The translations under genes were made by a program, and so were the position numbers. The notes beneath the pieces are model-generated. The model was not told where the DNA came from. It saw nothing but the letters and a program-made list of their open reading frames with translations, and did not search any database. A DNA stretch of 15,338 bases, taken from the NCBI GenBank assembly GCA_035695265.1, contig DASSEM010000156.1:1-15338 (forward strand), in the 5' to 3' direction. This DNA comes from RHKX01 sp035695265. Lineage in GTDB: Bacteria > Actinomycetota > Thermoleophilia > Solirubrobacterales > 70-9. Shown one piece after another: positions 6,668 through 12,252 of the stretch; position 1 is the first letter of the stretch; each line of letters begins with the position of its first letter.

Positions 6668-6910
6668 CTACTGCTCGTAGCCCTCGACCGTGTTCGCGTC
6701 GCGGACCGAGGTGTTCTCGGGGTCGAGCTCGAACTCCTCGTGGGCCTCGCGCTGGCGCAGCAGGTCCCAGCAGCGATCGAGCTCCACCTTGAGCTCCTCG
6801 AGCCGCTGATGCCGCCCCTCGTCGGGCCCGGTTCCCACCGACTCGTCGAGGAGCCGGCGCTCCTCGGCGACGAGCTCCTCGATCCGCTCCCGCAGGCTCG
6901 CGTCGTCCAT
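6668..6910 (-). CDS. DUF2630 family small protein
   Basis: This is an 80-residue acidic protein with no membrane segment or signal peptide. It reads as two charged helices, likely a helical hairpin or coiled coil (about 4-25 and 36-62). The C-terminal DAN-TVEGYEQ tail and the LDRCWDLLRQREAHEEF core are what I recognise as DUF2630, an actinobacterial family of unknown function. The length matches the family. It lies 23 bp downstream of the ZIP gene on the same strand and could be co-transcribed with it. It also has its own TAAGGT exactly 6 nt before the ATG, which suggests a separate leaderless transcript. No Shine-Dalgarno precedes it. A role in metal handling with ZIP would be guesswork. Confidence 0.85.
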   Translation of the reverse strand: MDDASLRERIEELVAEERRLLDESVGTGPDEGRHQRLEELKVELDRCWDLLRQREAHEEFELDPENTSVRDANTVEGYEQ

Positions 6911-6916
6911 GGGCTC

Positions 6917-6922
6917 ACCTTA
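6917..6922 (-). promoter_or_regulatory. -10-like hexamer 6 nt before DUF2630
   Basis: On the minus strand TAAGGT (6922-6917) is followed by 6 nt and the ATG at 6910. A TTGACC at 6937-6932 is only 9 bp away, too close to act as its -35. Confidence 0.4.
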
Positions 6923-6933
6923 GCGCCCGTCGG

Positions 6934-7656
6934 TCAAACCCCGAGGACCGCGCTCAGCGCCACCATCAGCGCCCCGCCGGCGGCGGCGCCCGCGAGCGCG
7001 TCGCGCCGCCGCTCGCGCCAGGCGTCGGGGAAGACGGAGACGACGACGAGCGCCAGCATCGCGCCGGCGGCGAACGCGAACGAGACCGGCAGGAGCGCCG
7101 TGATCTGCTCGACCAGCAGGTAGGCGACGACGGCGCCGACCGGCTGCGGGACGCTGGTCAGGACCGCGGCCCAGAACTGGGCCCGGAAGCCGTAGCCGGC
7201 GGTGGCCATCGGGATCGCGGTGCTCGTCCCCTCGGGGATGTTCTGAACGGCGATCGCGACGACGATGAACAGACCGAGCCCGGCGGTCGCCGAGGCGTAG
7301 GCGGTGCCGATCGCAAAGCCCTCTGGCAGGCTGTGGACGAAGAGCACGAGGAAGACGAGGACCCAGGTCCGATCGCCGGCCGTGATCGCACCGGGCGGCG
7401 CCTCGTCGATCGCCGTGCGGGCGACGAGGAGAAAGGCCACCCCGGCGGCGAGGCCGATCGCAACCTCCCCGTCGGTTCCCTCGTCGAGCGCCGGCAGGAG
7501 CAAGCCGGCGACCGCCGCGACCAGCATCACCCCGGCGGCGAGGCCGAGCAGGCCGCCCCGCAGCTCCGCCGCGCGCTCGCCGAGGACCGCGACCGGGATC
7601 ACGCCAAGGCCGGTCGCGAGCGTGGTGGCCGACGCGACGAGCACGAGCTCGAGCAT
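6934..7656 (-). CDS. ZIP family divalent metal transporter
   Basis: The 240-residue integral membrane protein has about 7-8 helices, the size of bacterial GufA/ZupT-like ZIP proteins. The helix-4 metal site is HSLPEG (108-113: His108, Glu112) and the helix-5 site is QNIPEG (138-143: Gln138, Asn139, Glu142). In helix 6, where many ZIPs have a Glu before Pro, this protein reads SVPQP with Gln171, so the second metal of the binuclear site may be altered. ZIP proteins move zinc, iron or manganese into the cytoplasm; selectivity here is not evident. The loop between helices 3 and 4 is short and lacks a His-rich stretch. The ATG at 7656 is preceded by TAGGAA exactly 6 nt upstream and by no Shine-Dalgarno, which suggests a leaderless start. 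Two sets of direct repeats lie further upstream. Confidence 0.9.
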   Translation of the reverse strand: MLELVLVASATTLATGLGVIPVAVLGERAAELRGGLLGLAAGVMLVAAVAGLLLPALDEGTDGEVAIGLAAGVAFLLVARTAIDEAPPGAITAGDRTWVLVFLVLFVHSLPEGFAIGTAYASATAGLGLFIVVAIAVQNIPEGTSTAIPMATAGYGFRAQFWAAVLTSVPQPVGAVVAYLLVEQITALLPVSFAFAAGAMLALVVVSVFPDAWRERRRDALAGAAAGGALMVALSAVLGV

Positions 7657-7662
7657 CCGCCA

Positions 7663-7668
7663 TTCCTA
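7663..7668 (-). promoter_or_regulatory. -10-like hexamer 6 nt before the ZIP gene
   Basis: On the minus strand TAGGAA (7668-7663) is followed by 6 nt and the ATG at 7656. No recognisable -35 lies 16-18 bp upstream. Confidence 0.4.
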
Positions 7669-7688
7669 CCGCCCCCGGCGGCGGCCCG

Positions 7689-7710
7689 CGACCAGCGCTT
7701 CGACCAGCGC
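7689..7710. repeat. short direct repeat upstream of the ZIP gene
   Basis: CGACCAGCGC occurs exactly at 7689-7698 and 7701-7710, a 12-bp period, beginning 21 bp upstream of the ZIP -10-like hexamer. It could be a regulator half-site pair or chance in GC-rich DNA. Confidence 0.4.
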
Positions 7711-7720
7711 CCCGCGGCCG

Positions 7721-7760
7721 CTCGCGAGCCGGCGCGTCGGCTCGCGAGTCAGCGCGTCGG
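7721..7760. repeat. tandem 20-bp repeat with CTCGCGAG core
   Basis: Two adjacent 20-bp units (7721-7740 and 7741-7760) match at 18 of 20 positions; each begins with the palindrome CTCGCGAG and ends with GCGCGTCGG. Unit two contains the stop codon of the proline-rich ORF (7749-7751). The pair sits 65-105 bp upstream of the ZIP start. It may be a binding site array or a recent small duplication. Confidence 0.6.
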
Positions 7761-7970
7761 CTCGGGCTCGGCGTCGATCGGGCCGGGCTCAGGCTGCGGC
7801 GTCGGTCGCGGCGGCTGCTCCGGCGGCGCCGGCGGCTCCGGCTGCGGTGGCGGGCCGGGGCCCGGGTCGGGGGGCGGGGTCGGATCGGGCTCCGGCGGCT
7901 CCGGCGGGCCCGGGTCGGGTCGCGGATGCGGCGTCGGTGGCGACGGGATCTCCAGCGTCGGTGGGCTCAC
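7749..7970 (-). CDS. proline-rich small protein, hypothetical
   Basis: The 73-residue ORF is 37/73 proline, in irregular XP and PP runs with Glu, Asp and Gly, and has no signal peptide or membrane segment. I do not recognise a family. It would form an extended polyproline-type rod. The evidence for translation is contextual: a GTG start lies 2 nt after the stop of the upstream Rho_N gene, and GGGAGG (7982-7977) is placed 6 nt before it, within the end of that gene, which suits translational coupling. Against it, GC-rich low-complexity DNA easily gives such ORFs, and proline runs would stall ribosomes without EF-P. The DNA beneath it carries a G-quadruplex motif on the other strand. Treat it as plausible but unproven. 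Confidence 0.45.
   Translation of the reverse strand: MSPPTLEIPSPPTPHPRPDPGPPEPPEPDPTPPPDPGPGPPPQPEPPAPPEQPPRPTPQPEPGPIDAEPEPTR
7852..7879 (+). other. G-quadruplex-forming motif on the plus strand
   Basis: Five guanine runs of 3, 4, 3, 6 and 4 are separated by 1-3 nt between 7852 and 7879, satisfying the usual G3+N1-7 pattern. It lies on the template strand of the proline-rich ORF, so its mRNA would be C-rich here. Confidence 0.6.
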
Positions 7971-7972
7971 CC

Positions 7973-8314
7973 TCAGCCTCCCTTGGCGTTGACCGCGGCG
8001 AGAAGCTGCTTCTTGCTCATGTTCGACCGCCCCTCGACGTTCAGGCGCTTGGCGTCGTTGTAGAGCTGCTCCCGGGTGCGGCCACCGGGTCCCTGCCCCG
8101 ATCTCCGGCCTCCCCGCCGGCCCGCTGAGATGTCGCTTCTCGAGCTCTTCGAGCTCGTTCTCGACTCGCCGGCGCGCGCCTTCTCCTTGTTGACGGTGCG
8201 CGCTGCGATCTCCTCGGCGCGGTCCTCGGAGCGGCCGGCCTGCTGCTCACTCTCCCTGACGTGCTCGTACTGGCGAGCGCGCTTCGTTCCCTTCTTGACT
8301 CCACGCGGTGGCAT
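7973..8314 (-). CDS. basic protein with C-terminal Rho_N-like domain
   Basis: This is a 113-residue, strongly basic, soluble protein. Residues 10-50 contain the QYEHVRES..SEDRAEEIAARTVNKEKARAGE segment seen in short bacterial proteins often annotated as plasmid stabilisation proteins. A Ser/Arg/Gly-rich linker follows at 50-79. The C-terminal part (about 80-109, TREQLYNDAKRLNVEGRSNM and on) resembles the Rho termination factor N-terminal fold, which binds nucleic acid. A nucleoid or RNA-associated role is likely, but the exact function is unknown. The ATG at 8314 has an excellent Shine-Dalgarno, AAGGAGG (8328-8322), 7 nt upstream. The proline-rich ORF follows after 2 nt and may be coupled. 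An alternative start at 8319 is in another frame. Confidence 0.8.
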   Translation of the reverse strand: MPPRGVKKGTKRARQYEHVRESEQQAGRSEDRAEEIAARTVNKEKARAGESRTSSKSSRSDISAGRRGGRRSGQGPGGRTREQLYNDAKRLNVEGRSNMSKKQLLAAVNAKGG

Positions 8315-8343
8315 CTCACATCCTCCTTGCTGGGTCTGCGCTG

Positions 8344-8349
8344 GCCCTA
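8344..8349 (-). promoter_or_regulatory. possible -10 of the Rho_N-type gene
   Basis: On the minus strand TAGGGC (8349-8344) would give a start near 8337 and a leader of about 23 nt carrying AAGGAGG. No clear -35 is seen at 17 bp. Confidence 0.25.
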
Positions 8350-8394
8350 CCCGGCCCGCGACGGGGCAAACGGGCGAGCCGGCGCCTCGGAGGC

Positions 8395-8410
8395 CCTGAC
8401 CGTGGTCAGG
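8395..8410 (-). terminator. hairpin at the end of the DUF6328 gene
   Basis: CCTGAC (8395-8400) pairs with GTCAGG (8405-8410) around a 4-nt loop, and two more G-C pairs are possible past a one-base bulge. It includes the DUF6328 stop codon (8406-8408). No U-tract follows. Confidence 0.45.
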
Positions 8411-8888
8411 CCCGGCCGCGGCGGGTCAGGGGCGCCGCGAACCAGAGCCAGGCGATACCGACGGCGAGGATCGCGGCGACGACGATCGCCGCGACGTCGC
8501 TGAAGACGACCATCGTGACCAGCAGCACCGCCCCGACGATCGCACCCCCGAGGAAGACCAGGCCGGCGACCATGAGCCGGTTGGAGCTCGTCACGACCCA
8601 GTCGAGGTCGCGCTCGCGGAACCGCAGCCGGTGCCTTCCGGTCGGCCCGATGAAGCAGACCGAAGCGGCCGCGGTCAGAAGCAGCGTCACGTAATAGACG
8701 TACTTCTCGGTCGAGTCGACGTCGCTCCAGCCCTGCTGGAAGGGGACGACGAGCAGGAACGCGAACAGGAACTGGATCCCCGGGAACGCGACCCGCAGCT
8801 CCTGCATGAGCAGCTGCAGGTTCCGGTCGGTCCGCTGCTGCTCGGTCTCGCCGCGGCTCCGGGCCTGCTCGGAGGTCTGCTCACCCAT
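8406..8888 (-). CDS. DUF6328 family membrane protein
   Basis: The predicted 160-residue protein has a charged N-terminus (1-30) and four membrane helices at about 38-52, 63-82, 105-128 and 132-153, with a basic loop GPTGRHRLRFRERDLDW between helices 2 and 3. The LLMQELRVAFPGIQFLFAFLLVVPF segment is what I recognise as DUF6328, an actinobacterial membrane family with no assigned function. The ATG at 8888 is chosen over a GTG at 8957 because the conserved part begins at about residue 20 and CATCAT lies exactly 6 nt upstream of this ATG. Neither start has a good Shine-Dalgarno. The neighbours on both sides appear transcriptionally separate, with hairpins at each end. Confidence 0.82.
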   Translation of the reverse strand: MGEQTSEQARSRGETEQQRTDRNLQLLMQELRVAFPGIQFLFAFLLVVPFQQGWSDVDSTEKYVYYVTLLLTAAASVCFIGPTGRHRLRFRERDLDWVVTSSNRLMVAGLVFLGGAIVGAVLLVTMVVFSDVAAIVVAAILAVGIAWLWFAAPLTRRGRA

Positions 8889-8894
8889 GCCTGG

Positions 8895-8900
8895 ATGATG
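8895..8900 (-). promoter_or_regulatory. weak -10-like hexamer 6 nt before DUF6328
   Basis: On the minus strand CATCAT (8900-8895) matches the -10 consensus at 4 of 6 positions, followed by 6 nt and the ATG at 8888. It is the weakest member of the window's leaderless set. Confidence 0.28.
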
Positions 8901-8965
8901 CCGCGATCCCCGGCCGGACTCGGGCGCCGGGCCTACGGTGCGGCCGGTTTCGTACACCCGGGCAC

Positions 8966-9008
8966 GACAACGGGCGGGCGGCTCGTCCCCGGCCGCCCGC
9001 CCGTCGTC
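8966..9008 (-). terminator. strong GC hairpin downstream of YceI
   Basis: A perfect 13-bp stem pairs 8970-8982 with 8992-9004 (ACGGGCGGGCGGC with its complement) around a 9-nt loop. One A/C mismatch and three more pairs (GAC 8966-8968, GTC 9006-9008) extend it. It begins about 15 nt after the YceI stop. No U-tract is present. Confidence 0.7.
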
Positions 9009-9023
9009 CCCCGGCTTGGTCGG

Positions 9024-9584
9024 TCAGACCTCCGCGCGGATCAGCTCGACGTCGAGCGCGAGCTTGACCTTGTCGGCGACGACGGCGTTGCCGCTGCCGA
9101 GTGCCGCGTTGAACCGCATCCCGTAGTCCTTGCGGGAGAGCTGTCCGGTGACCTCGAAGCCCGCGCGGTACTCGCCCTCGGGGCCGCGATCGACGCCGCC
9201 GAGCTCGGCCTCGAGCTCGATCGGGTTGGTCACGCCGTGGATCGTCAGCTCGCCGGCGATCCGGTAGTTCTCGTCGTCGACCCGCTCGATCGCGGTCGAC
9301 TCGAAGCGGATCTCGGGGTACTCCGCGGCGTCGAAGAAGTCGGCCGAGCGGAGATGCTCGTCGCGATGCTCCTCGTTGGTGCTGACCGAGGCGGCCCGGA
9401 TCGTCGCGTCCGCCCGCAGGACCCCGTCCTCGCCGGCCTCGAGCGCGACGTCGAAGTCACGGAACTCGCCGCGGACGGTGGACACCCCCATGTGCTTGAC
9501 CGCGAAGCCGAGCTTGGTGTGGACCTCGTCGACGTTCCAGGTGCCGGCCGGGATCGTGATCTCGGGGCTCGTCACTGTGCTCAT
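9024..9584 (-). CDS. YceI family protein
   Basis: The 186-residue protein has no signal peptide, so a cytoplasmic location is predicted. It shows the YceI pattern: TWNVDEVHTKLGFAVKHMG at 15-33, VRGEFRDFD at 37-45, a central HLRSADFFDAAEYPEIRF segment and ELTIHGVTNPIELE. The family adopts a lipocalin-like beta-barrel that binds long isoprenoid or fatty molecules, and members are linked to stress and redox responses; the ligand here is unknown. The ATG at 9584 is chosen because AGGAGG (9596-9591) lies 6 nt upstream; a longer in-frame extension would run through the AT-rich promoter. It is divergent from the siderophore-interacting gene. Confidence 0.93.
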   Translation of the reverse strand: MSTVTSPEITIPAGTWNVDEVHTKLGFAVKHMGVSTVRGEFRDFDVALEAGEDGVLRADATIRAASVSTNEEHRDEHLRSADFFDAAEYPEIRFESTAIERVDDENYRIAGELTIHGVTNPIELEAELGGVDRGPEGEYRAGFEVTGQLSRKDYGMRFNAALGSGNAVVADKVKLALDVELIRAEV

Positions 9585-9625
9585 CGTCTGCCTCCTACCT
9601 TTTCTTGCTACTACAAATGTTACTG

Positions 9626-9665
9626 ATGCAAATACTTTAGCAGAGGTTCCTTGCGCATGCAACTA
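9626..9665 (-). promoter_or_regulatory. YceI promoter with flanking direct repeats
   Basis: On the minus strand TTGCAT (9662-9657), a 17-bp spacer and TAAAGT (9639-9634) form a plausible promoter that leaves a leader of about 40 nt containing the ribosome site. ATGCAAATA (9626-9634) and ATGCAACTA (9657-9665) are direct repeats matching at 8 of 9 positions with a 31-bp period, near three helical turns, and they flank the promoter core. The stretch at 9600-9650 is markedly AT-rich for this genome. Confidence 0.5.
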
Positions 9666-9730
9666 TCCAGCCGCGATCCAACGAGCGCGGGTCTTGTCGT
9701 ATCCGGGTATTTCTCGCGTTCGCTCCGCTG

Positions 9731-9771
9731 GTGGGCTGATCTCGACGCATAGTGCGTCGTTTCCCGCCCAC
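9731..9771. repeat. nested inverted repeat between YceI and SIP genes
   Basis: CGACGCA (9743-9749) and TGCGTCG (9753-9759) form a perfect 7-bp stem with a 3-nt loop. It is enclosed by GTGGGC (9731-9736) and GCCCAC (9766-9771), another 6 bp, with symmetrical 6-nt internal loops. It may be an RNA element in a SIP leader, a terminator or an operator. Only TTT follows the inner stem on the plus strand. Confidence 0.5.
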
Positions 9772-9844
9772 GACGGCCGCCGCCACCGGCGCGAGCCGAC
9801 CATCCGGCCGACCCCCGAGGCGACAGCGGACGCCGCCTCCTCCC

Positions 9845-9850
9845 TACCCT
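9845..9850 (+). promoter_or_regulatory. possible -10 of the SIP gene
   Basis: TACCCT ends 8 nt before the GTG at 9859, giving an almost leaderless transcript. No good -35 or Shine-Dalgarno is seen. Confidence 0.3.
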
Positions 9851-9858
9851 CAGCCCCC

Positions 9859-10725
9859 GTGAGCCCAACGCCCGAGAAGATGTCGGCGAAGCGGACGCCA
9901 CCCCGCGTCGCCACCGTGCTGCGCAGCGAGCGCCTGACCCCGCAGGTGATCCGGATCACGTTCGGCGGACCGGGGCTCGATGGGTTCGCGGCGGGCCCGT
10001 TCACCGACCACTACGTGAAGCTGCACCTGCCGCCCGCCGCGGCCGGCTACGGGCCGCCGTTCGAGATCGAGCGCGTCCGGGCGGAGCTGCCGCGGGAGCG
10101 CTGGCCGCGCGTCCGGACCTACTCGGTGCGGGCGTGGGACCGCTCTCGACGGGAGCTCACGATCGACTTCGTCGATCATGGCGGCGACGGCGTCGCCGGA
10201 CCGTGGGCGGCCGCCGCTCGGCCCGGAGATCCGGTGCAGCTGATCGGCCCGGGTGGCGCCTACTCGCCCGACCCGGAGGCCGACTGGCACCTGCTGGTGG
10301 GCGACACCTGCGTCCTGCCCGCGATCGCCGTCGCGCTGGCCCGGATCTCCGCGGGGACCCGGGCCGTCGTCGTGGCGGCAGTCGATGGCCCCGAGGAGGA
10401 GCAGCCGCTCGAGACCCCGGGGGTGCTCGACCTTCGCTGGGTCCATCGCGCCGCCGGTGACGAGCTCGACCCCGACCCCCTCGTCGAGGCGGTTCGTGAC
10501 CTGAGCTTCCCGCCCGGACGCGTCCACGCCTTCGTCCACGGCGAGGCCGGGATGGTCCGCTCGCTGCGCCGCCACCTGCTCGTCGATCGCTCGGTGGCGG
10601 TCGAGGCCACGTCGATCTCCGGCTACTGGAAGCGGCGCCGAACCGAGGAGGGCTGGCGAGCCGACAAGCCCGGGTGGAAGCGCCAGGTCGAGGCCGACCT
10701 CGGCCCCGCATCCAGCGCCGGCTGA
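9859..10725 (+). CDS. siderophore-interacting protein (FAD-dependent ferric reductase)
   Basis: The predicted protein has 288 residues, the usual SIP length. The N-terminal FAD-binding barrel contains RTYSVR at 86-91, the flavin-contacting motif. The C-terminal NAD(P)H-like domain begins at about 140 with LLVGDTCVLPAIA, and the C-terminus has the family pattern SGYWKRRRTEEGW. These cytoplasmic enzymes release iron by reducing ferric siderophores. No siderophore transporter or synthesis gene is in the window, so it appears as a solitary gene. The start is uncertain: GTG at 9859 has a -10-like TACCCT 8 nt upstream, while ATG at 9880 has no usable ribosome site. The longer in-frame extension crosses intergenic DNA and is not supported. 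Confidence 0.9.
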   Translation: MSPTPEKMSAKRTPPRVATVLRSERLTPQVIRITFGGPGLDGFAAGPFTDHYVKLHLPPAAAGYGPPFEIERVRAELPRERWPRVRTYSVRAWDRSRRELTIDFVDHGGDGVAGPWAAAARPGDPVQLIGPGGAYSPDPEADWHLLVGDTCVLPAIAVALARISAGTRAVVVAAVDGPEEEQPLETPGVLDLRWVHRAAGDELDPDPLVEAVRDLSFPPGRVHAFVHGEAGMVRSLRRHLLVDRSVAVEATSISGYWKRRRTEEGWRADKPGWKRQVEADLGPASSAG

Positions 10726-10771
10726 GCGCGCTCACCCGGGCCGGCCGGCCAGGAGGTCCCGGGGCGGAGCT

Positions 10772-10777
10772 TAGGAT
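10772..10777 (+). promoter_or_regulatory. -10-like hexamer of the glutamate decarboxylase gene
   Basis: TAGGAT would place the transcript start near 10784, giving a leader of about 27 nt that includes AGGGAGGAG (10795-10803). The -35 region is not recognisable. Confidence 0.45.
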
Positions 10778-10810
10778 GCCGCCAGCCGTCCCCCAGGGAG
10801 GAGAACAGAG

Positions 10811-12199
10811 ATGACAGACGACGCAGGCGCGCGGACGATGCCGCTTTCGCTGATCACCGGCCACGAATGGCTGCTCGAGGGCGCCCCCGACAACGAGATC
10901 CCCGCCCAGGGGGCGGAGCCGCTCGTCGCGATGCGCGTGATCGAGGAGGAGCTCGTCCTCGACGGGATCCCGGAGCGCAACCTGGCCACGTTCGTGACCA
11001 CCTGGATGGAGCCGGAGGCGCAGCGGGTGATCGCCCAGAACCTCTACCGCAACTTCATCGACCACGCGGAATACCCGCAGACGGCGGAGATCGAGCAGCG
11101 CTGCATCCGGATGCTGGCCAACCTCTACAACGCGCCCGGCGAGACGACCGGCGCCCGCACGCAGGGCTCCTCGGAGGCGATCATGCTCGGCGCCCTGTCG
11201 CTGAAGTGGAAGTGGCGCGAGCGCCGCGAGAAGGACGGGAAGGCAACCGACAAGCCGAACCTGGTGTTCGGCGGCGACGTCCACGTCGTCTGGGAGAAGT
11301 TCTGCCGCTACTTCGACGTCGAGCCGCGGATCGTTCCCCTGCAGCCCGGCAAGTTCACGATCGGCGCCGAGGACGTCGAGCCACACGTCGACGAGAACAC
11401 GATCGGCGTCGCCGCCGTGCTCGGCACCACCTTCACCGGCCACGCCGACGACATCGGCGGCATCAACGATCTGCTGCTGCGGCTCAAGGGCGAGCGGGGG
11501 ATCGACGTTCCGCTGCACGTCGACGCCGCCAGCGGCGGTTTCGTCTGGCCGTTTTTGTACCCCGACCGGGAGTGGGACTTCCGGCTCGAGCAGGTGCGCT
11601 CGATCAACGTCTCCGGCCACAAGTTCGGGATGGTCTATCCGGGCATCGGCTGGCTGATCTTCCGCGAGAAGGCCGACCTCGCCGAGGATCTCGTCTTCTA
11701 CGAGAACTACCTCGGCAAGACCGATGCGACGTTCACGCTGAACTTCTCGACCGGCTCGGCGATGGTGCTGGCCCAGTACTACAACCTGATCCGGTTCGGT
11801 CGCGACGGCTATACGTTCGTGATGGAGGTGATGAAGAAGAACGCCGAGTTCCTCGCCGGGCGGCTCGAGTCGGCGGGACCGTTCGAGATCGTCGGCGGCG
11901 ATGCGGAGCAGCTGCCGCTCGTCGCCTTCCACCTCCGCGACGACGCCGACGTTCCCTACGACGAGTTCGACATCGCCTGGCAGGTCGCCGCCGAGCGCGG
12001 CTGGATGCTGCCCGCCTACACGATGCCGCCGAAGGCGGAGAGCGTGAAGATGCTGCGGGCGCTCGTGAAGCTGAACCTGACGCGAGCCCTGGTCGCGACC
12101 CTCGCCGACGACATCGCCGATGCCTGCGAGACGCTCGCGAAGAAGGGCGGCGCCAGCAGCCACGAGCGCAAGCAGGTCAAGACCGGCGTCGGCTACTGA
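10811..12199 (+). CDS. gadB: glutamate decarboxylase (PLP-dependent)
   Basis: The 462-residue protein matches the GAD size and layout. Fold-type I PLP features are clear: HVDAASGG at 236-243 with Asp238 for the pyridine nitrogen, and SGHKFG at 268-273 with Lys271 as the Schiff-base lysine. NLYNAPGETTG at 104-114 is another family marker. It converts glutamate to GABA and CO2 while consuming a cytoplasmic proton, serving acid resistance or the GABA shunt. The ATG at 10811 is supported by AGGGAGGAG ending 7 nt upstream. The C-terminal tail (SSHERKQVKTGVGY) differs from the enterobacterial autoinhibitory tail. No glutamate/GABA antiporter gene is beside it. The symbol follows the family; gadA and gadB cannot be separated here. 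Confidence 0.95.
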   Translation: MTDDAGARTMPLSLITGHEWLLEGAPDNEIPAQGAEPLVAMRVIEEELVLDGIPERNLATFVTTWMEPEAQRVIAQNLYRNFIDHAEYPQTAEIEQRCIRMLANLYNAPGETTGARTQGSSEAIMLGALSLKWKWRERREKDGKATDKPNLVFGGDVHVVWEKFCRYFDVEPRIVPLQPGKFTIGAEDVEPHVDENTIGVAAVLGTTFTGHADDIGGINDLLLRLKGERGIDVPLHVDAASGGFVWPFLYPDREWDFRLEQVRSINVSGHKFGMVYPGIGWLIFREKADLAEDLVFYENYLGKTDATFTLNFSTGSAMVLAQYYNLIRFGRDGYTFVMEVMKKNAEFLAGRLESAGPFEIVGGDAEQLPLVAFHLRDDADVPYDEFDIAWQVAAERGWMLPAYTMPPKAESVKMLRALVKLNLTRALVATLADDIADACETLAKKGGASSHERKQVKTGVGY

Positions 12200-12203
12200 G
12201 CGC

Positions 12204-12216
12204 CGGCCACAGGCCG
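12204..12216 (+). terminator. short hairpin after glutamate decarboxylase
   Basis: CGGCC (12204-12208) pairs with GGCCG (12212-12216) around a 3-nt loop, 4 nt after the stop. It is a weak candidate without a U-tract. Confidence 0.25.
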
Positions 12217-12240
12217 AGGCGATTCGTCGGCAGGCCGCGC

Positions 12241-12246
12241 TAGGTT
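12241..12246 (+). promoter_or_regulatory. -10-like hexamer 6 nt before the AI-2E gene
   Basis: TAGGTT is followed by 6 nt and the ATG at 12253, with no Shine-Dalgarno. This suggests a separate leaderless transcript rather than read-through from glutamate decarboxylase. Confidence 0.42.
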
Positions 12247-12252
12247 GCGGCG

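Noticed and set aside
6932..6937. TTGACC as the -35 of DUF2630
   Set aside because: It is only 9 bp from the TAAGGT hexamer, far too close for a sigma70-type promoter.
7333..7992. Plus-strand Gly/Ser-rich open frame opposite the ZIP and proline-rich genes
   Set aside because: It is the complement of the proline-rich and ZIP coding DNA, without a ribosome site or recognisable fold.
9585..9662. N-terminal extension of YceI to 9662
   Set aside because: AGGAGG lies 6 nt before the ATG at 9584, and the extension runs through the predicted promoter.
9376..9858. Upstream in-frame extension of the siderophore-interacting gene
   Set aside because: It crosses the YceI gene in antisense and the AT-rich promoter, and SIP homology begins only after about 9880.
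10157..12163. A 668-codon open frame antisense to glutamate decarboxylase and the end of the SIP gene
   Set aside because: Its sequence is Arg/Asp/Leu-rich without recognisable domains, and it mirrors the real genes. Long antisense frames are expected at this GC content.
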